A stretch of 38,718 nucleotides of DNA, taken from positions 1 through 38,718 of the forward strand of contig JAFWKQ010000070.1 in NCBI GenBank assembly GCA_017545665.1, given 5' to 3'. Position 1 is the first letter of the stretch. Each line of letters opens with the position of its first letter. A program made the position numbers and the translations under genes. The notes below the pieces were generated by a model. The model made no database searches, had not been told where the DNA came from, and was given only the letters and a program-made list of their open reading frames with translations. The DNA comes from Atopobiaceae bacterium. GTDB taxonomy: Bacteria; Actinomycetota; Coriobacteriia; Coriobacteriales; Atopobiaceae. This document shows positions 33,877 to 38,718 of the stretch, piece after piece.

Positions 33877-34635
33877 TTAGCCCACGATCTTGAGGAACGC
33901 CTCGTCCAGAACCGACCACTCAATTCTTACTGGGTGCTCGAGGGTGCCGATCTTCTCGCGCAAGAGCTCCTCTTGGACGCACAGCCATTCATCTAGCTCA
34001 GGGATTGGATCTTGTCGGTCGCTCTCCAAACCGCTCCGCTTAATCTCTACCATGTTTGCCACCACAGGCGCCAGTTCCGGCTCCAACATGGCCTCGCTCA
34101 GCTCCGAGAAGGCCATCGGCACAGGTCTTTTCTCCTCGACGGCCCATCTGCACGCCAGAGTCGCCCTCACCGCGTAGAGGTAGCGCTTCAGCGTGGCGTT
34201 GCCAACCTTGATGTGGTGATCGATGTTCTTCGCGGCCATGCCAAGGTAATGATGAGCATGTGCAACGGGATCGAAGCACGATAGGGCGACGTCCCTTACT
34301 TTCTGGAAGTCCGCGGCTTCCCTGTAAACGATGGTGGACCCCAGCCACTCGAAGACAGTGGGGTTGGAGCCTCTCATGAGCCGCAGGAACTTTCCCAGGT
34401 CCCACCCCACTACGTCGTACTCATCGTCCAAGCGCCACTCAATGGTGTCGCGTAGGCCCTCAAGCTTCAGGTAGTCGTTTCGCGGCCTCACATAAACAAC
34501 GCGGATGTCGTAGTCGGAATCCGCACTGGCAAAGCCCCAGCAGCGACTCCCAGACTCCACCGAGTAGAGTGCGCAGACGCCCTTCTTGCGTTCCATCGCG
34601 TCGAGCTCACTGACTATATCTTCTCTTGTGAGCAT
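33877..34635 (-). CDS. RlaP-like predicted nucleotidyltransferase
   Basis: 252 aa from ATG 34635 with GGAGG upstream. YSVESGSRCWGFASADSDYD contains the polymerase-beta-type GS...DxD active site. VVGWDLGKFLRLMRGSNPTV, WLGSTIVYRE and KNIDHHIKVGNATLKRYLYA match the family of predicted nucleotidyltransferases (PF10127) whose substrate is unknown. Probably cytosolic; monocistronic, convergent to the MFS remnant. Confidence 0.85.
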   Translation of the reverse strand: MLTREDIVSELDAMERKKGVCALYSVESGSRCWGFASADSDYDIRVVYVRPRNDYLKLEGLRDTIEWRLDDEYDVVGWDLGKFLRLMRGSNPTVFEWLGSTIVYREAADFQKVRDVALSCFDPVAHAHHYLGMAAKNIDHHIKVGNATLKRYLYAVRATLACRWAVEEKRPVPMAFSELSEAMLEPELAPVVANMVEIKRSGLESDRQDPIPELDEWLCVQEELLREKIGTLEHPVRIEWSVLDEAFLKIVG

Positions 34636-34806
34636 CATTCCTCCATTCAGCCGCCTCTGTCCGCCTACGTCGCGTAGTATACACCGAGCGGACCATCGCT
34701 CAGCGCAATCGCGCTGCTTCTTCCCACCCCAGAATCCGACGAAGCGGCAGGTCGCGTGGTGGCTTTTCATTCCAAAATTCAGACGATAATATTTGTGCAA
34801 TACGCT

Positions 34807-34963
34807 AACGGGAAATGAACTCGTTCAAAACGGCAAAAGCCCAGGATTCGACAAATTTGGGTACGTTCATTTCCCACTAGATAAAATACCTAATGGGAAA
34901 TGAATTTGTTCAAAAATGCGTTTGCCCAGTTGGCTGCAAGCTGAACTCAATTCATTTCCCACT
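34807..34963. repeat. Two-unit palindromic element, copy 2
   Basis: 157 bp, same design as 22671-22827: units 34807-34878 and 34892-34963 bounded by AA(T/C)GGGAAATGAA and TTCATTTCCCACT, with GCCCAGGATTCG in the first and GCCCAGTTGGC in the second. The linker is GATAAAATAC (34880-34889), the reverse complement of the linker in copy 1. Confidence 0.85.
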
Positions 34964-35023
34964 ATTCATACAGACACCTGAAATACTGAGCCAGCTTACA
35001 AGCTAAATTCTCTTTGTAAGGTA

Positions 35024-35653
35024 TCAAATGAGCCCTGCCGCGTGCGCAAACAGCACTAACGCCAAATCCAGGACAAGGAAGAGCGGCAAGCCCCAAACGA
35101 AATACCACTTCCTAGTCTTATGCCGCACAATGCCCATAGCCAAAAGACCACCGAGCGACCCTCCAACGAGGCTGAGTCCGAGCAGTCGCGCCTCCGGAAC
35201 GCGCCTGCCGTAGTCGTTCCCGCTTGCCGCCACGTGTTTGTCCCAAGCAAAGGCAGCAAAGGTAACAACGTTAGCCACAACAAGGTAGATTCCCAAAACT
35301 TTGAGCTTGCCAAGATCCCATCCGAAGAAGACCTTGTCCAAACTCATGTCCAACGAGACGAACCCAAACCGAGCAACCGTAACGAGTCCCCACACAACGA
35401 GGCAAGCCAGAGCGGTAAACCACCACGCTACGTTGCCCTTGTTCATGCGTCGACCCCGTCGCAATCCCGTAAGCAAAAACAGGGCAAGCAGCGTCCCTAG
35501 CGCACCTCCCACAATCGGAAAGACGTTCATAATCAGAGAATTCGCAGTTGAGTCACCAAGCGCGGGCTTCCATGCGCAGAGGAGGAAGTCGATGACAAAC
35601 GCAACAAACGCCAGCACGTTAACCGCGATCAGATAGCCAAGAAACGGGTCCAA
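35024..35653 (-). CDS. DUF1294 membrane protein
   Basis: 209 aa with about six hydrophobic segments. Two related halves each carry a DUF1294-like pattern: YLIAVNVLAFVAFVIDFLLC near the start, and YLVVANVVTFAAFAWDKHVA, RRVPEARLLGLSLVGGSLGG and GIVRHKTRKWYFVWGLPLFL in the second. The second half is the canonical domain (D-K, R-P-E, GG-G, HKT); the first is a degenerate repeat. Function unknown. The start at 35653 has no obvious Shine-Dalgarno. Confidence 0.8.
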   Translation of the reverse strand: MDPFLGYLIAVNVLAFVAFVIDFLLCAWKPALGDSTANSLIMNVFPIVGGALGTLLALFLLTGLRRGRRMNKGNVAWWFTALACLVVWGLVTVARFGFVSLDMSLDKVFFGWDLGKLKVLGIYLVVANVVTFAAFAWDKHVAASGNDYGRRVPEARLLGLSLVGGSLGGLLAMGIVRHKTRKWYFVWGLPLFLVLDLALVLFAHAAGLI

Positions 35654-35722
35654 CTCTGCCCCTCAACGCAACGACTTTCCGTTTGCAAAGCATACCACGC
35701 GTCGTCGGCTCGCAAGCAACAA

Positions 35723-35751
35723 AAAAGCTGACAGATAACCTGTCAGCTTTT
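35723..35751. repeat. AAAAGCTGACAG hairpin
   Basis: Perfect 12-bp arms around ATAAC, a short-loop relative of the 22858 hairpin. First of three hairpin elements in 112 bp. Confidence 0.75.
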
Positions 35752-35762
35752 CGTAACCCCAT

Positions 35763-35799
35763 CTTGGGTACAAAGGGGACTGTCCCCTTTGTACCCAAG
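35763..35799. repeat. 37-base perfect palindromic GGGGACTGTCCCC hairpin
   Basis: 18-bp arms separated by a single base (35781), GGTACAAAGGGGACTGTCCC at the centre. With so small a centre it would extrude as a cruciform or act as a symmetric binding site, as well as folding in RNA. Confidence 0.9.
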
Positions 35800-35813
35800 C
35801 ATCGAAAGCGGGC

Positions 35814-35834
35814 CAAAGGAGACTGTCCCCTTTG
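35814..35834. repeat. Degenerate copy of the GGGGACTGTCCCC palindrome
   Basis: CAAAGGAGACTGTCCCCTTTG repeats the centre of the 35763 element with one change, ending just before the Nif11-like gene, for which it may terminate transcription. Confidence 0.7.
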
Positions 35835-35840
35835 TACCGG

Positions 35841-36053
35841 TTAGTCGAATTTCCAATTGGCGAGATTATAGTTGCTCTTAGAAGGAAGCTTTACGCCACC
35901 ATTAACTATCTCGAGCTCCTCGTCGCTCAGGGTATAACCCTCGCTCTTCGCAAGCTCCAGAATGTCCTCGGGTGTCTTGCACTTGCTCAGCTTCTCTTTT
36001 TGAGCGTCTGTCAGATTTTCGAACTTCTTGACCAACTCCTTTCTGCCACGCAT
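35841..36053 (-). CDS. Nif11-like leader peptide (putative RiPP precursor)
   Basis: 70 aa from ATG 36053. LVKKFENLTDAQKEKLSKCK, TPEDILELAKSEGYTLSDEE and LEIVNGG form a Nif11-type leader ending in a double Gly. The remaining core would be the 17 residues VKLPSKSNYNLANWKFD, without Cys but with Ser, Asn and Trp. Precursors of this type are modified by varied enzymes and exported with cleavage after GG; none is visible nearby, so maturation must act in trans or not at all. No Shine-Dalgarno precedes the ATG. Confidence 0.75.
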   Translation of the reverse strand: MRGRKELVKKFENLTDAQKEKLSKCKTPEDILELAKSEGYTLSDEELEIVNGGVKLPSKSNYNLANWKFD

Positions 36054-36212
36054 CTATAAGTGCATAGCATTGTCATACGTTGTATCTTTATTATTGATAA
36101 ATCACTACATTGCAATATTCTGTATGCTAGATATTATCGCCAATCACAATATCATCACTTCATTCAAACATAGCTGAGAAGCGGCCTATCCCCTTGCCCG
36201 CTTTTTAACCTA

Positions 36213-37670
<1,458 letters not shown>

Positions 37671-37770
37671 CTATAACATTACGGTGACAACAGCGTATCA
37701 TGCAAAAGATGCTATGGAACGCTCGATACAAAAACCGTCTGTGGACGGCGTAATTGTAGCTAGGAGTTTT

Positions 37771-38205
37771 ATGATCTACACGGACAAGACCAAGGCCGCC
37801 CTGCGTCTGGCGTATGAGGCGCATGCGGGACAGGCAGACAAGTCGGGCCTCCCCTACATTCACCACCCCCTCCACCTTGCCGAGCAAATGGACGACGAGG
37901 ACGCCGTGTGCGTCGCGCTTCTTCACGACGTCGTGGAGGATACCGACGTCACGTTTGCGCAGATACGAGGGATCGGCATGAGCGACGCCGTCATGGAGGC
38001 CCTCGAGCTGCTGACCCATGGCCCGGAGGTTCCGTACCTAGACTACGTCGCTCGCCTGGCTCAGAACGACCTGGCCCGCCGCGTGAAAATCGCCGACCTG
38101 CGGCACAACTCGGACCTCGCGCGTCTGGACAAGGTGACCGAGACCGACCTGGCGCGGGTGCGCAAGTACGAACGCGCGCTCGAGATGCTGGGTTCCGAAC
38201 GCTGA
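37771..38205 (+). CDS. Small HD-domain hydrolase (RelA/SpoT-HD, MESH1-like)
   Basis: 144 aa from ATG 37771 with TAGGAG upstream; the frame is open from 37648 but overlaps the divergent GH1 start. ALRLAYEAHAGQADKSGLPY, IHHPLHLAEQM, VALLHDVVEDT and VKIADLRHNSDL are the HD motifs of (p)ppGpp hydrolases of the SpoT/MESH1 type. There is no synthetase domain. It may degrade alarmones or other nucleotides in the cytosol. It is divergent from GH1 and shares a bidirectional terminator with glutathione peroxidase. Confidence 0.88.
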   Translation: MIYTDKTKAALRLAYEAHAGQADKSGLPYIHHPLHLAEQMDDEDAVCVALLHDVVEDTDVTFAQIRGIGMSDAVMEALELLTHGPEVPYLDYVARLAQNDLARRVKIADLRHNSDLARLDKVTETDLARVRKYERALEMLGSER

Positions 38206-38300
38206 CGCTTGAGATTCAGCCGAGGAGTCCTCTGCCCACGCCTTTTGAAGGGCACAGTCGACGGAACGCGCTCCGATGCCGTCCGAGCCGTAACATCAAA

Positions 38301-38332
38301 GAGGCCCCCGCGCATTTGAGCACGAGGGCCTC
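38301..38332. terminator. Bidirectional terminator hairpin
   Basis: GAGGCCC / GGGCCTC with an 18-base loop between the convergent HD-hydrolase and glutathione peroxidase genes. Confidence 0.6.
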
Positions 38333-38358
38333 ACTTATTGATGATATATGACTAAAGA

Positions 38359-38718
38359 CTAAAGCTGGGCAGCCACGGCCTTCTCAACATCCGACATCTT
38401 GGCGGTAGGCTCAAAGCGCTCCACAATGGTGCCGTCGCGCGCGATGAGGAACTTGGTGAAGTTCCACTTGATGTAGGCCTTGTCGCCAAACTCCTTGTTC
38501 ACCTTCTTGGCAACGGGATTCATGACGATCTTCTTGGGACCCGTAAAGCCCTGGAACGGCTTCTCGGTAGCGAGCTCCACGAACAGCGGGTTGGCGTCAT
38601 CGCCGTTGACGTCGCCCTTCTTGAACTGCGGGAACTCGGTGCCGAACTTGAGGGTGCAGAACTCGTGGATCTCCTCGTCGCTCTCCGGCGCCTGGTTGGC
38701 GAACTGGTTGCACGGGAA
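38359..38718 (-). CDS. Glutathione peroxidase, C-terminal part (runs off right edge)
   Basis: 119 codons ending at TAG 38359. FPCNQFANQAPESDEEIHEF is the conserved FPCNQF block; IKWNFTKFLIARDGTIVERF is the WNFxKF block with the catalytic Trp/Asn region. The upstream part, including the peroxidatic Cys, lies beyond the window. The first visible codon (TTC of FPCNQF) would directly follow the ~16 residues that are missing after the QYEEL of the left-edge fragment. Confidence 0.9.
   Translation of the reverse strand, partial: FPCNQFANQAPESDEEIHEFCTLKFGTEFPQFKKGDVNGDDANPLFVELATEKPFQGFTGPKKIVMNPVAKKVNKEFGDKAYIKWNFTKFLIARDGTIVERFEPTAKMSDVEKAVAAQL

Overview
This looks like a chromosomal segment of a Gram-positive, fairly high-GC anaerobe, most likely an actinomycete of the class Coriobacteriia (Olsenella/Atopobium-like). 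That is an inference from codon use, clear Shine-Dalgarno sites, fused substrate-binding/permease transporters, an LPxTG-like sorting-signal remnant and PTS/6-phospho-glucosidase metabolism; no rRNA or tRNA gene is visible to confirm it. Replication, conjugation, phage and CRISPR functions are absent. Both window edges cut a glutathione peroxidase gene on the minus strand: the left edge holds the N-terminal third and the right edge the C-terminal two thirds.

Layout. 1-8.7 kb: two paralogous amino-acid ABC transporter operons (substrate-binding/permease fusion plus ATPase with an extra C-terminal domain) in opposite orientation, around a HAD phosphatase and a CmpB-type membrane protein. 8.7-14.7 kb: AbiEi/DUF559-like protein, sorting-signal remnant, Rrf2 regulator divergent from a class M-like sirtuin, an 87-bp tandem duplication, an RsbU/SpoIIE phosphatase and a VOC protein. 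14.7-19.2 kb: accessory zone with MITE-like inverted-repeat elements, a type III (RNA antitoxin) toxin-antitoxin locus with a shortened toxin, a 240-aa protein of unknown function, a DUF1801 protein and a TIGR04076 protein. 19.3-24.2 kb: carboxylesterase, MurP-like PTS EIIBC and a nonsense-interrupted SGNH lipoprotein. 24.2-36.1 kb: small Gly-Gly-leader peptides, an orphan binding lipoprotein, a Phd/RelE module, HNH and DUF2075 remnants, a second DUF1801 copy and several broken genes among repeats. 36.2-38.7 kb: 6-phospho-beta-glucosidase, small HD hydrolase, glutathione peroxidase.

Most notable: (i) all three polar-amino-acid binding domains have their two lobes in swapped order (circular permutation); (ii) a type III toxin-antitoxin locus at 15.68-16.13 kb, with three non-identical RNA repeats that keep a hairpin while changing its sequence, a terminator, and a toxin reduced to its C-terminal half; (iii) at least three families of dispersed non-coding repeats, including hairpins sharing a GGGACAG core, and a two-unit palindromic element whose linker is inverted between copies; (iv) much gene decay, including three genes each cut by one in-frame TAA.
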